Assembly (NCBI GenBank): GCA_005893365.1
Contig: VBPB01000217.1
Span: 1,646 to 10,985 of the forward strand
DNA: 9,340 bases
From: Candidatus Eiseniibacteriota bacterium
GTDB taxonomy: Bacteria; Eisenbacteria; RBG-16-71-46
Reading direction: 5' to 3'
Shown: one piece after another, positions 1-7,350 of the stretch
Layout of the letters: each line of letters starts with the position of its first letter
Position numbering within the stretch: position 1 is the stretch's first letter
Notes under the pieces: model-generated
Databases searched by the model: none
What the model was told of the DNA's origin: nothing
Seen by the model: the letters and a program-made list of their open reading frames with translations, nothing else
Translations under genes and position numbers: made by a program

Positions 1-918
1 CTCGCTATCCATGGTCCCGCCATCCTCGCGGGGGTCGGGGTCGGAGGGGTTTACCGCTCCATGGACGGCGGCGCAAGCTGGGTGCAGAATGGAAATGGAC
101 CGGCGGCAGCGCAGGTCACCGGGCTTGCCTCCATGGGCTCCGGATTGTTCGCGGCGACGTCCGGTGGCCTGTTTCGCAGCCTCGACCGCGGCGACCATTG
201 GACCGTTCTCGACCCAGCTCCCGGACGGACGATCCAATCCCTGCTGGCGAATGGCGGAACCATTTTCGCCGGAGCCGATGGCGGCGTGGTGTTTCGTTCG
301 ACCGATCTGGGAGCGACCTGGTCGAGGAGCGAGCTGAACCAGAGCTCTACCGTCTACGCTCTCACGGCTTCGGGGGCAGATCTGTTTGCCGGGACGGGCC
401 TCGGGGTGTACCGCTCGTCCGATGGCGGTGCCACATGGACTCATGCGGTTGAAGGTCTCACCGATTGGTTTGTGCGATCGCTCGCCGCCCGCGATGGTCT
501 CATTATCGCCGGTACAGGGGGCGGTGGCGTGTTTCGATCCACCGACAGGGGGGAGAACTGGACCCCATGCAGCAACGGACTGGAGGACTTGGGCATCGAC
601 GCGCTCGCGATCCGTGACTCGGTTTTGTTTGCAGGCACGCACCGGGGAGTCTTTCGGTCCACCGACGGCGGCGACACATGGACCGCTGCCAGATCGGGCC
701 TCACCTCGCTCCCGATCACTGCTCTGGCCGTGGACGGGATGAACGTCTATGCCTCCGCCTACTGGACCGGTGTCTTTCGAAGCTCCAACGACGGCGAGTT
801 CTGGCGTCCCGCCGGTTCGGGACTCATCAAGGCACAGGCATTCTCGCTCCACGCGGGGAGCCTCTTCGCGGGCACCTACCGCGCCGGTGTCTGGCGACTG
901 GACGTGAGCACTCCGTAG
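1..918 (+). CDS. BNR/Asp-box repeat beta-propeller protein (5' partial)
   Basis: The frame is open from base 1 and the codons before the first internal Met (61) already spell a repeat ending in VYRS, so the gene is truncated at the left edge and the Met at 61 is not its start. Seven Asp-box motifs (S-x-D-x-G-x-x-W or close variants) recur about every 40 residues, for example VYRSSDGGATW and VFRSTDGGDTW. Their Trp residues are at about 7, 47, 87, 126, 167, 207 and 248 counted from Met-61. An eighth strand, GVWRL, lacks the Asp box and ends the protein at TAG 916-918. Such repeats form propeller blades in sialidase-like and photosystem-II-stability-factor-like exported proteins. No sialidase catalytic residues can be identified, so an enzymatic role is not supported; binding or structure is more likely. 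No C-terminal sorting domain is seen. The repeat family is secure; the function is not. Confidence 0.88.
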   Translation, partial: LAIHGPAILAGVGVGGVYRSMDGGASWVQNGNGPAAAQVTGLASMGSGLFAATSGGLFRSLDRGDHWTVLDPAPGRTIQSLLANGGTIFAGADGGVVFRSTDLGATWSRSELNQSSTVYALTASGADLFAGTGLGVYRSSDGGATWTHAVEGLTDWFVRSLAARDGLIIAGTGGGGVFRSTDRGENWTPCSNGLEDLGIDALAIRDSVLFAGTHRGVFRSTDGGDTWTAARSGLTSLPITALAVDGMNVYASAYWTGVFRSSNDGEFWRPAGSGLIKAQAFSLHAGSLFAGTYRAGVWRLDVSTP

Positions 919-1021
919 CTCGCCATATGACTCCGTCGCTCCGGAGCCCTGCGCTAACCCTCCGCGCGCTCACGCTCCGCGCCGCAATTACCGCTGGTCC
1001 TCACGTGCGGCTTGACTGCGC

Positions 1022-1056
1022 GAGACCGGCCGAACTCTGTCATTCGGCCGGTTCTC
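1022..1056. terminator. Hairpin between convergent genes, candidate bidirectional terminator
   Basis: ACCGGCCGAA (1025-1034) is exactly complementary to TTCGGCCGGT (1043-1052), with an 8-nt loop. GAG/CTC extends the stem past one bulged T. It lies between the stop of the propeller gene (918) and the stop of the Ig-like gene (1099), where a shared terminator is expected. There is no U-tract on either side, so a strict intrinsic terminator is uncertain. Confidence 0.5.
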
Positions 1057-1098
1057 CGTGGCTCCGGGCGGATGCTGCACCGACCTCTCTCGTGGGGC

Positions 1099-1590
1099 CT
1101 ATCGGTACTTTGCCTTCAGCTCACCGAACGTGAACCGCCGCACGGGAACTGGAGCAACAATCGTGAACTTCAGGGGGACGATGACTCTCGGATGAACGGG
1201 GTCATTGCTGTCGATGATAAGGTCGACACGGTATTCGCCACCGGCAACGCCGAACAGATCCAAGATGACTGCGACATATTGCGAATCTGCGGGAGCGATG
1301 GTCCCGGAGGTGGGTGACTGCATCACCCAAGGGACATCATTATTGGTTCCGTGCATGACGTCGCTGATCGTCCACGTGAGTGGTGTCGGCCCATGGGAGT
1401 CGCGGTCGTAGATCCGCACACCCACCTGGACTGTTACGAGCCAGGGTAGTTCGATCGGCCCGATGCTGTCGGGACTCACAGCGATGAGAGGGCTCGCGGT
1501 GGCTCGTCCGTGCACCGGCACGAAGCCGAGAGCCAACCAGAGTAGAAACGCGGAGATGGCGTATCCGGGGCAGCGCGGAAGCTGGTACAT
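1099..1590 (-). CDS. Small secreted Ig-like ('SNDP' motif) protein
   Basis: This 163-residue protein begins with a signal peptide: a hydrophobic run at about 11-26, then HGRATA, with likely cleavage near residue 32. The rest is one Ig-like beta-sandwich unit. The stretch from SPTSGTIAP (92-100) to IIDSNDPVHP (125-134) matches the pattern seen in ASH/HYDIN-like and 'choice-of-anchor' domains, where GxY-x-x-x-L-x-I-x-SNDP precedes a VP-x-x-x-x-V strand. The ATG at 1590 is supported by AGGAG six bases upstream and by the signal peptide starting there. The tail FTFGELKAKYR is short and basic. Exported domains of this type are usually structural or adhesive; no catalytic residues are seen. The gene stands alone on its strand and converges on the propeller gene. 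It could also be a shortened remnant of a larger repeat protein, but its signal peptide and ribosome site argue that it is intact. Confidence 0.75.
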   Translation of the reverse strand: MYQLPRCPGYAISAFLLWLALGFVPVHGRATASPLIAVSPDSIGPIELPWLVTVQVGVRIYDRDSHGPTPLTWTISDVMHGTNNDVPWVMQSPTSGTIAPADSQYVAVILDLFGVAGGEYRVDLIIDSNDPVHPRVIVPLKFTIVAPVPVRRFTFGELKAKYR

Positions 1591-1618
1591 CGAAGACTCC
1601 TATCCTCCCGGCAGCCCG

Positions 1619-1624
1619 ATCATA
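1619..1624 (-). promoter_or_regulatory. Candidate -10 box for the Ig-like gene
   Basis: On the minus strand TATGAT lies about 28 bases upstream of the ATG at 1590, matching 5 of 6 bases of the sigma-70 -10 consensus and giving a leader of about 20 bases. No convincing -35 box is seen at 16-18 bases, so this is weak. Confidence 0.25.
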
Positions 1625-1821
1625 GCATGCGCCACTGCACCATAATCTCGCGAAACCTGGGCCAGGTCATCATCGCCTGCGCGGGCATAGGGGCTGGCGC
1701 TACCCCCTCGTTCCGTCCCTGATCGGCGGAGCGCTCTTCAGTTCGCTCAGGCCGCGCGTGGTCTTCCCGGTCAGCAGCCGGCCGTCGGCGAAGGCGGTGG
1801 CGCAGAGCTCGGCGAGGGATT

Positions 1822-1935
1822 GCGCTTCACGGTGCCAAAGCCGAGGTCGTCGAAGTGCAGCGCCCGCCGGCCGGCATCTGCGGGTCCCGTGCTTCTCGCT
1901 CAACCGCAGGATCGCCTGCGTGCTGCGTCATCCGG
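1822..1935 (-). pseudogene. Possible degraded IS21-type IstA transposase C-terminal fragment
   Basis: On the minus strand two frames separated by a shift read AILRLSEKHG and then DAGRRALHFDDLGFGTVKR. Joined, they resemble the end of IstA transposases as I recall it: an ILRL-x-x-x-YG stretch, an E-AC-x-RAL stretch, and a final TVKRIL segment. A third frame just upstream reads RPDDAAR, reminiscent of the HPEQ-x-xR that often precedes it. No catalytic domain, IstB or terminal repeat is present. The match is short and needs two frame changes, so chance resemblance is a real possibility. Confidence 0.3.
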
Positions 1936-2207
1936 TCGTCGAGGTGCCGGGCGATCCCGACGTGTCCACCCCCGCTTCCCACAACGGTCACAGCCGCGCG
2001 GACGCGCGACCACGCCCCGTATGTTTATGTAAGGAGGATGCAAAAGGCTCTCTCGCCGCTTGACGGTCACGCTCACTTCGAGTTTGATTCGCCTTACCCA
2101 CACAGGCCCCGCCCCACAGGCCGGCCACGCCGGACCGATCGCTCCTCACGGTCCGCGAAGTAACCAGAGCCGCAGCAGGTCGCACATTCACCACCGCATC
2201 AGCTTGC

Positions 2208-2224
2208 GTGGCAAGTTGTGCCAC
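2208..2224 (+). promoter_or_regulatory. Small hairpin abutting the ribosome site of the four-cysteine protein
   Basis: GTGGCA (2208-2213) and TGCCAC (2219-2224) form a perfect 6-bp stem with a 5-nt loop. The stem ends one base before the AGAGGAG ribosome site (2225-2231). It may shape mRNA access or stability, or be coincidental. Confidence 0.25.
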
Positions 2225-2236
2225 AGAGGAGTCTCC

Positions 2237-2824
2237 ATGCGTCGGTTCGAATTCTCGAAGCACCGTCCACTGATGTCAGTGCTGGCCCTCGGTTCTGCCC
2301 TGCTGCTCGCCTCCGCCACCGCGGTATCCGCCAACCCCGGCGGGATCCCAGCCGGCTCGAAGCTGGTCTACAACTTCAACGTCATCGGATACCCGAGAGG
2401 CCAGTTTTACGACGGCAACTGCGGTAACGGTCACCGGATCTTCGTCAACCGCGACGCGAAGGGTGCGCAGCTGCTCATCCAGAACTCCACCTCCGGATGG
2501 AGCATCGTCGACTGCAACGCCACGTCGGACCACCAGGCCGTGCTCGCCACCAACGATGTGGGCATCCTCGACATCTACGTCAGAATCCTCGGCAAGCCGG
2601 GCGGAAACATCAACATCTGCGGCAATACCTTGACCGACTTCTTGAACGGAGAAACGTTGTGCCTTCTGGGGACCATCGACCTCACCCGCGGCAGGGGCAA
2701 GTCCAAATTCCAGATCGCTCCGTCCGCGATGTTCGACGCGAGCCTCGAGAACCTCATCTGGAGCATAGACACCAACGCGGACTTCCGGATCCTGCAGTTC
2801 CGCGTGTACTCCCGTCCGTTCTGA
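2237..2824 (+). CDS. Secreted four-cysteine protein of unknown function
   Basis: The product has 195 residues. The ATG at 2237 is preferred over upstream in-frame starts because AGAGGAG sits five bases before it and a signal peptide starts right there: basic MRRFEFSKHR, a hydrophobic core at 12-29, and likely cleavage after VSA (32). The mature part starts NPGGIPAG and has four cysteines (62, 93, 128, 142), enough for two disulfides in an oxidising compartment, and alternating beta-like segments such as KLVYNFNVIGYP and FRILQFRVYSRPF. I do not recognise the family and see no catalytic motif. The beta-rich character and length suggest a small extracellular or periplasmic sandwich protein. It is a single gene, converging on the lipoprotein gene. 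That it is a real exported protein is fairly sure; its role is unknown. Confidence 0.72.
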   Translation: MRRFEFSKHRPLMSVLALGSALLLASATAVSANPGGIPAGSKLVYNFNVIGYPRGQFYDGNCGNGHRIFVNRDAKGAQLLIQNSTSGWSIVDCNATSDHQAVLATNDVGILDIYVRILGKPGGNINICGNTLTDFLNGETLCLLGTIDLTRGRGKSKFQIAPSAMFDASLENLIWSIDTNADFRILQFRVYSRPF

Positions 2825-2863
2825 CCTCGAAGGCGCCGTGATGCGAGGAGCTTGACCGGCAGA

Positions 2864-2930
2864 CGTCCTGGTTCATTCATGGCTCTTGCTTCTCTGAGGA
2901 GGGAAGGAGCCTGAGAGATGAACCAGGACG
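2864..2930. terminator. Long hairpin with 13-bp perfect stem between convergent genes
   Basis: CGTCCTGGTTCAT (2864-2876) is exactly complementary to ATGAACCAGGACG (2918-2930). An inner GGCTC/GAGCC stem (2881-2885 and 2907-2911) extends the fold. It lies between the stops of the convergent genes ending at 2824 and 2950, the place for a bidirectional terminator of the four-cysteine gene and the ABC/lipoprotein operon. No U-tract follows on either strand, so factor-dependent termination or an mRNA 3'-end stabiliser is equally possible. Confidence 0.5.
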
Positions 2931-2949
2931 GGCGGGACGTTCTCGCGAT

Positions 2950-4806
2950 CTACCTCGGGACCGCTCTGCCGAGTTCCGCGGCCCAGGCATCAAGGCTGTC
3001 GTACAAGGTTGCCGCAGCGCCGAAGACCGTTCTCGTCACGGTCCCGTTGCGGTCGACGAAGAACACCTGAGGATAGGCTTCGCCCTCGAAGCTCTTGAAC
3101 ACGGCCTGATCATGGTCGAGCAGCACGGGAAGGCGGTAGCCGTTGCTCGCGATCAGCCGCTTTGCGAGCCCGACACTGATCGGGCCAGGTCCCGGCAGTT
3201 CCCAGTTCATGCTGATGACGCGGATCCCGAGCGCGCGCCTCCGCCGGTGCCACCGCTCAGCAGACCGCAAGATGGGGCGACTTGCCTCGCTCCACCCGCC
3301 CCAGAACACCAGCACCATCGGCTTTCCAGCCAACGACGCGGATTGCCTCACCCTACCGGCCAGATCGGGCAGCGACCACGAGGGAGCCGGTCGGCGCATC
3401 GGGGCGCCGTAACCGCCTCCTATCGCGCTCGCCCACTTCCGACCAAGAGCCCGCTTGATCCTCGCGTCGAGGTCCGCGTCGTCACCGAACTGTCGCTTCC
3501 ACAGCCGGTGAAGCGCGGGCGCCGCAACGACGGTATCCTGGTTGGGATCCAGCGCCACGGCCTCGAACAGAGTGGTGATCGCCTCTTCGAATCGCCCCCT
3601 CGCCTCGAGCAGTGTTCCGAGAGAGATACGGAGATCTCTCTGCAGGGCCGCTTCCTGGTACTCCGGAAGCGCCGCCATCGCACTCCGCAGCACGAGAACG
3701 GCACTGTCAGTCTTCCCCAGGGAGAATTGGACCTCGCCGAGGACCCTTCTCGACGCCGCCCTGGCGGCGAGGAATCCGTTGTTCCCGTAGCGCAGGACAT
3801 CGTGAGCGTCGGCGTAGGCGACGGCTCGGTGGGCGTAGCGCTCGGCGGCCACCAGACCGTCCTGTCTCTGGCGTAGGCTGGACGCGGCCGCCACGCACAG
3901 TTGGGCCTGGAATGCCCCGCCGCGCGCAGCCAGTTCCTCGATCGCGGGGTCGATGGCCGAGCTGATCTGCTCGGGGGACTGTCCACTCTCGAGGACGCGC
4001 CGGAACTCACGCTCCACGGCGTCCTGTCGGTCCCAGCGCGACTGCCTGGCGTCCAACGCCGCCTGCTGCGCACTGTCTGGGATGCTGATGGTCTGGTTCA
4101 CCCCAAGTGGCGCTCCCGGCTCGATGCGCTGGACCTCGAATTCCCCACCATCCCCAGAATGCCGTCCGCGCTGGATGCGCCCGTTTCGATCGCATTCGAA
4201 GGCCCACTCTTCCGGCCCAGTCTTCATCAGGACCTTGCCGCCCGAGAACTGAGTGATCGTGGTATTCCATACTTGGCCGTTCATCGGTTCGACCAGCGAG
4301 ATGGCCACCTCACCGTGTCCGAGCTCCCGGGCACATCGGATCGCCTGCTCCAGCGAGGCCATCGAGTACCCCATCGTCAGGAGCGCAGACTTCGGGACTC
4401 GCTTGCGCAGCGGGCTCATCCCCGGCATGCCCTCCGCAGGCGTGATGACGATGCTGTCCCGACCGCGACGAGCGCTCAGCAAGGGCATGGGAACGTCGCC
4501 GGGTGAGGCCCCACCCATGGAGGTCATGTCCATGTCGATCCGCATCACCGTCTCCTTCGGTCCGGGCCAGACTCGGTAGCGAATCCAGGGGATGCCCTTA
4601 GCCGTGGTGAGCTCGCCGACATACCCGCCTGCGACGTCACGCACGTGCTCCACGCTGATCGTGTCCCTTCCCATCAGGGTGACGAAGGTGGCGGCGTGGG
4701 TCGTCCGGGATCGTTCGACCCCAGGTTGAGCGTTCCCGGACACGCACGCAGCCACAATCAGGAGCGCGGCGGCATGAACGTGCCCCCGTCGGCCAGGCGC
4801 TCTCAT
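2950..4806 (-). CDS. Lipoprotein with TPR-like region and C-terminal TlpA/thioredoxin-like domain lacking CxxC
   Basis: The product has 618 residues. A basic, hydrophobic N-terminus ends in VAAC (Cys21), a plausible lipobox, so the protein is probably anchored to a membrane outside the cytoplasm. Residues about 35-240 are beta-rich and unassigned. Residues about 255-425 are helical, with at least two TPR-like units, for example around RVLGEVQFSLGKTDSAV and TLLEARGRFEEAITTLFEAV. From about 474 (PAPSWSLPDLAGR) to 612 a redoxin/TlpA fold is readable: LAGKPMVLVFWGGW, then ISMNWELPG, then YPQVFFVDRNG with the cis-proline at 579. Where TlpA-type proteins have W-C-x-x-C this one has W-S-E-A-S (Ser506, Ser509), so disulfide chemistry is not expected. 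The ATG at 4806 has GGAGG four bases upstream. It lies 138 bases downstream of the ABC permease on the same strand and is probably the last operon gene. A binding or scaffolding role is inferred. Confidence 0.82.
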   Translation of the reverse strand: MRAPGRRGHVHAAALLIVAACVSGNAQPGVERSRTTHAATFVTLMGRDTISVEHVRDVAGGYVGELTTAKGIPWIRYRVWPGPKETVMRIDMDMTSMGGASPGDVPMPLLSARRGRDSIVITPAEGMPGMSPLRKRVPKSALLTMGYSMASLEQAIRCARELGHGEVAISLVEPMNGQVWNTTITQFSGGKVLMKTGPEEWAFECDRNGRIQRGRHSGDGGEFEVQRIEPGAPLGVNQTISIPDSAQQAALDARQSRWDRQDAVEREFRRVLESGQSPEQISSAIDPAIEELAARGGAFQAQLCVAAASSLRQRQDGLVAAERYAHRAVAYADAHDVLRYGNNGFLAARAASRRVLGEVQFSLGKTDSAVLVLRSAMAALPEYQEAALQRDLRISLGTLLEARGRFEEAITTLFEAVALDPNQDTVVAAPALHRLWKRQFGDDADLDARIKRALGRKWASAIGGGYGAPMRRPAPSWSLPDLAGRVRQSASLAGKPMVLVFWGGWSEASRPILRSAERWHRRRRALGIRVISMNWELPGPGPISVGLAKRLIASNGYRLPVLLDHDQAVFKSFEGEAYPQVFFVDRNGTVTRTVFGAAATLYDSLDAWAAELGRAVPR

Positions 4807-4944
4807 GCGTCCTCCGTCATGCGCGCCTCACGGGCATGGCCAATGGGCATATCGACCCGGCCGGAGGCGAAGACTGAGTCAGATGCGGCCGGGTTCGCCC
4901 CGGAGTCCGAGTCCGCCGCAGTCGCAACCGCAAGCAGTCTTCCC

Positions 4945-6513
4945 TCACTCGGACGCCTCGTTCGTCGCGAGCGCCGCGATGAGCTGCTCGCGTCGGGAGA
5001 CCAGTCGGCGTGCAGCCCGGTCGAGGCTGAAGTACCAGAGGGCCCATGCCGCTGCGCACTCGAAGAGGACGACGCCCAGTTGAATCCCCCTGGCACGCTC
5101 ACCCGCGATCCAGTGGACAAGGACGAGCGGCGCGATGACCGCAACCGCGACCCCTGCGAGCCCCAGCATCGGCGCGACCGCTGCGCGCGTGTCCATCCGC
5201 GGTGGCCGCATCCCCATGCGCCACGTGGCGGGCACGGCGTTGATCACCGAGCTGCGATTCCCGATCACCAGTTGCACCGGGAGCGCAGTCAGCAGTCCGA
5301 CCATCGCCAGGATCGCCGGGAGCCATGGCAGGGGCAGGCGGAAGACCGTCGCCGTGGCCACGATCAGCAGCACTTCGACCACCACGATGGTCATGCAGAG
5401 CACGTTCTTCGTGAGCACGACCCGCCTCGGGTCGACCGGCAGGAGGAAGTAGAGCCTCACGCCCCCCAGGTCGAACGAGAACTGGTTGGTGGAATGCCCC
5501 ACCGCGCCGAAGGCCACCAATACCGCCGCCATGTACACCCAACGCTCCGGGTGGCTGCGCTGCATACTGATGAGCCATGCGACCGGGATGGGCACGGACA
5601 GCATGCTGAGCATGAGGCTCGGGCGGCGCACCATGCTCGTGAACTCACGGACGAGGAGCGGCGAGAGACGCTCCGAGGAGAACCGGCCGCTGGAGACGCG
5701 GGGCGGGTCCCCCGCCAGGGTCGCGGCTCGGCGCGGGCGTGACTCCACCTCGGATTCCAGCGAGGCGCGCGAGGCGACTGCGGCGCCGATCCACACCAGC
5801 GCGAGCGCCAGCAGCGCGGAGGCGCCCAGGGCGAGTGCCATGTGGCCCGTGTCGCCGACGAGCAGCGAGGCGGTCGGAAGCCAGCGCACCGCGGTCGCCA
5901 GAGTCGCGACGAATCCTGTGCCCTGATCGCTGTCGAGGCGGCTCCCAAGGAGGCTGGGGAGCAGTGCCACGACACTGAAGACCACGGTGGCGACTCCCCG
6001 GACCCAGTCGCTTCTTAGCAGGCGCGCTTCGGACGCAAGCACGACCTGGACCAGCGCTCCGGTGAGGGCCACGAGCAGCAGCACTCCGGCTGCGGTCACG
6101 CATGCGGCCCAGAGGCCGGCGTGGGTCCCCGCTCCGAGAACGGTTGCACCGAGGGACGGGGCGAAGAAGATCGCAGCCGCGCTGAAGGGGAAGGCCACGA
6201 CGTTCAACGTCTGGAGGAGCAAGGGGCTCACCGGATAGCGCCGCATCCGATAGAGAGGGAACGCCTCGCCGAAGGTGCCGAACATGAGGCTGGTCGCCAG
6301 CCAGCCGATCTGGATGAAGCCGAAGGCGACCAGCAGCCCGCTTCCGCCGAACTGTGTGACCGCGAGGTAGCTGATCGGGCTGAACATCAGGCCCAGGAAG
6401 AAGACCACGCCCCCCGTGACCGTCGTCCAGAGGATGGAGCCCTGCCGCTGTCCGGCGGTGAGCGAGCGCGTGAGGAGCCGCAGCTTGAGCGTGAGCAGCA
6501 GTCGGATCGGCAC
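4945..6513 (-). CDS. ABC-2 type exporter permease subunit
   Basis: The product has 522 residues with about twelve hydrophobic segments in two groups (about 30-246 and 300-498) joined by a polar loop at about 248-298. Short motifs recur in both halves: RRYPVSP (91-97), then LLPVDPRR (358-364), each followed by a hydrophobic helix, suggesting internal duplication. The start is GTG at 6513, with AAGGGG eight bases upstream inside the end of the ATPase gene. An ATPase gene ends only 12 bases upstream, so the two are almost certainly translated from one mRNA and form one inner-membrane transporter. The family would be an ABC-2-like export permease, possibly the large single-chain 'ABC_tran_2' type, from memory. 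The substrate cannot be read from sequence. The transporter call is secure; the subfamily is less so. Confidence 0.83.
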   Translation of the reverse strand: MPIRLLLTLKLRLLTRSLTAGQRQGSILWTTVTGGVVFFLGLMFSPISYLAVTQFGGSGLLVAFGFIQIGWLATSLMFGTFGEAFPLYRMRRYPVSPLLLQTLNVVAFPFSAAAIFFAPSLGATVLGAGTHAGLWAACVTAAGVLLLVALTGALVQVVLASEARLLRSDWVRGVATVVFSVVALLPSLLGSRLDSDQGTGFVATLATAVRWLPTASLLVGDTGHMALALGASALLALALVWIGAAVASRASLESEVESRPRRAATLAGDPPRVSSGRFSSERLSPLLVREFTSMVRRPSLMLSMLSVPIPVAWLISMQRSHPERWVYMAAVLVAFGAVGHSTNQFSFDLGGVRLYFLLPVDPRRVVLTKNVLCMTIVVVEVLLIVATATVFRLPLPWLPAILAMVGLLTALPVQLVIGNRSSVINAVPATWRMGMRPPRMDTRAAVAPMLGLAGVAVAVIAPLVLVHWIAGERARGIQLGVVLFECAAAWALWYFSLDRAARRLVSRREQLIAALATNEASE

Positions 6514-6525
6514 GAGCGTAACCCC

Positions 6526-7317
6526 TTACGCCTCAGCCCCGAGCCAATCGAGGCCCGGGCGCTCGCCGTGATCCCGGGACACGAGCTCGATGAAGCGCTC
6601 TTCCAGCGAACGCTCGCGGCCGTCAGCGCCGCGACGCAACTCGTCGAGGCTCCCCTGGGCGACCAGCCGACCATGGTCGATCACGCCGATGTGGGTGCAG
6701 AGCCGCTCCACCACCTCGAGCACGTGCGAGGTGAGGAAGATGGTGGTGCGGCCGCGGGCCCGCAGGCGCGCGAGCAGCTCGCGGATGTGATTCGTCGCGA
6801 CGGCGTCGATCCCCTCGAAGGGCTCGTCGAGGAAGATCAACGAGGGACTGTGGATCAGGGCGCAGCAGAGCGCGAGCTTCTTCCGCATGCCGTGGGAGTG
6901 CGCAGCCACCAGCTTCCCGGCGTCCGCGGCGAGGCCCATGGTCTCCAGCAGTTCCGCGGTGCGTCGCGCCGCGGTCGCGGCGTCGAGGCCGTAGAGGCGC
7001 CCCACGAACTGCAGGTGCTCGGCCGCGGTGAGGCGCTCGAACAGATGCGAGCCCTCGGGCACCACGCCGATGCGGCGCTTGATCTCGAGCGCCTGGGTCG
7101 CCAGGTCGTAGCCCAGCACGCGGGCCGACCCGCCCGAGGGGCTGCGCAGCCCGGTGAGCATGTTGATGGTCGTGGACTTGCCGGCGCCGTTGGGGCCGAC
7201 GAAGCCATAGAACGACCCGACCGGCACCCGCAGCGAGACGTTGTTGACGGCGAGATAGCCGCCGAACGCGCGGGTGAGGTCTTGGGTCTCGACGGCGAGC
7301 GGATTCGAATCGTCCAT
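6526..7317 (-). CDS. ABC transporter ATP-binding subunit
   Basis: The product has 263 residues. Walker A is GPNGAGKST (41-49). The Q-loop region reads GVVPEGSHLFERLT (84-97), with Pro-Glu in place of the usual Gln, a variation seen among ABC-2 exporter ATPases. The signature is HSHGMRKK (140-147) rather than LSGGQ. Walker B is LIFLDEP (160-166) and the H-loop His is 198 (FLTSH). The order and length match a stand-alone nucleotide-binding subunit. I chose ATG 7317, with GGGAG closely upstream, because homology begins right after it; the frame is open for 34 further codons to 7419, but those look like non-coding leader. It powers the permease encoded 12 bases downstream. The function of the pair is ATP-driven export or membrane remodelling; the substrate is unknown. 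Confidence 0.93.
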   Translation of the reverse strand: MDDSNPLAVETQDLTRAFGGYLAVNNVSLRVPVGSFYGFVGPNGAGKSTTINMLTGLRSPSGGSARVLGYDLATQALEIKRRIGVVPEGSHLFERLTAAEHLQFVGRLYGLDAATAARRTAELLETMGLAADAGKLVAAHSHGMRKKLALCCALIHSPSLIFLDEPFEGIDAVATNHIRELLARLRARGRTTIFLTSHVLEVVERLCTHIGVIDHGRLVAQGSLDELRRGADGRERSLEERFIELVSRDHGERPGLDWLGAEA

Positions 7318-7344
7318 GGCTCTCCCGGCGGACGAGGAGCGGGA

Positions 7345-7350
7345 ATGATA
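7345..7350 (-). promoter_or_regulatory. Candidate -10 box for the ABC/lipoprotein operon
   Basis: TATCAT on the minus strand, 27 bases upstream of the ATPase ATG, matches 5 of 6 bases of TATAAT. At a 17-base spacer the -35 position reads GAGACC, matching TTGACA only at GAC. Location in front of the operon is the main support. Confidence 0.3.

Larger units (their letters stand above)
1591..2236. other. Long stretch without an intact gene
   Basis: About 650 bases separate the Ig-like gene start from the next gene start. Open frames here are short, overlap each other on both strands, and lack ribosome sites or recognisable products. The stretch holds a candidate -10 box for the Ig-like gene (1619-1624), a possible degraded transposase fragment (about 1822-1935), a 6-bp inverted repeat CGGACC/GGTCCG (2131-2136 and 2150-2155), and a hairpin just upstream of the next gene (2208-2224). 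Confidence 0.6.

Noticed and set aside
2021..2163. Small plus-strand gene starting at the ATG of AAGGAGGATG (2038)
   Set aside because: The AAGGAGG directly abuts the ATG, leaving no spacer for initiation, and the 41-residue product is Arg/Pro-rich with no features.
2060..2236. Upstream in-frame extension of the four-cysteine protein
   Set aside because: It would bury the signal peptide 59 residues inside the protein and lacks a ribosome site. ATG 2237 has both.
2918..3070. Plus-strand 50-codon ORF starting MNQDGRD with GGGAAGGAG eight bases upstream
   Set aside because: Its start is the right arm of the 13-bp inverted repeat and the rest is antisense to the coding end of the lipoprotein gene. 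The peptide looks like no known product, so the ribosome-site match is probably chance.
4889..4903. CCGGG/CCCGG hairpin in the gap between permease and lipoprotein genes as a terminator
   Set aside because: The stem is only 5 bp in very GC-rich sequence with no U-tract, so it is not distinguishable from chance.
4645..5742. Plus-strand open frame of 365 codons, rich in Arg, His and Asp
   Set aside because: It lies antisense to the permease and lipoprotein genes and has the composition of a GC-rich mirror frame, with no ribosome site or domain.
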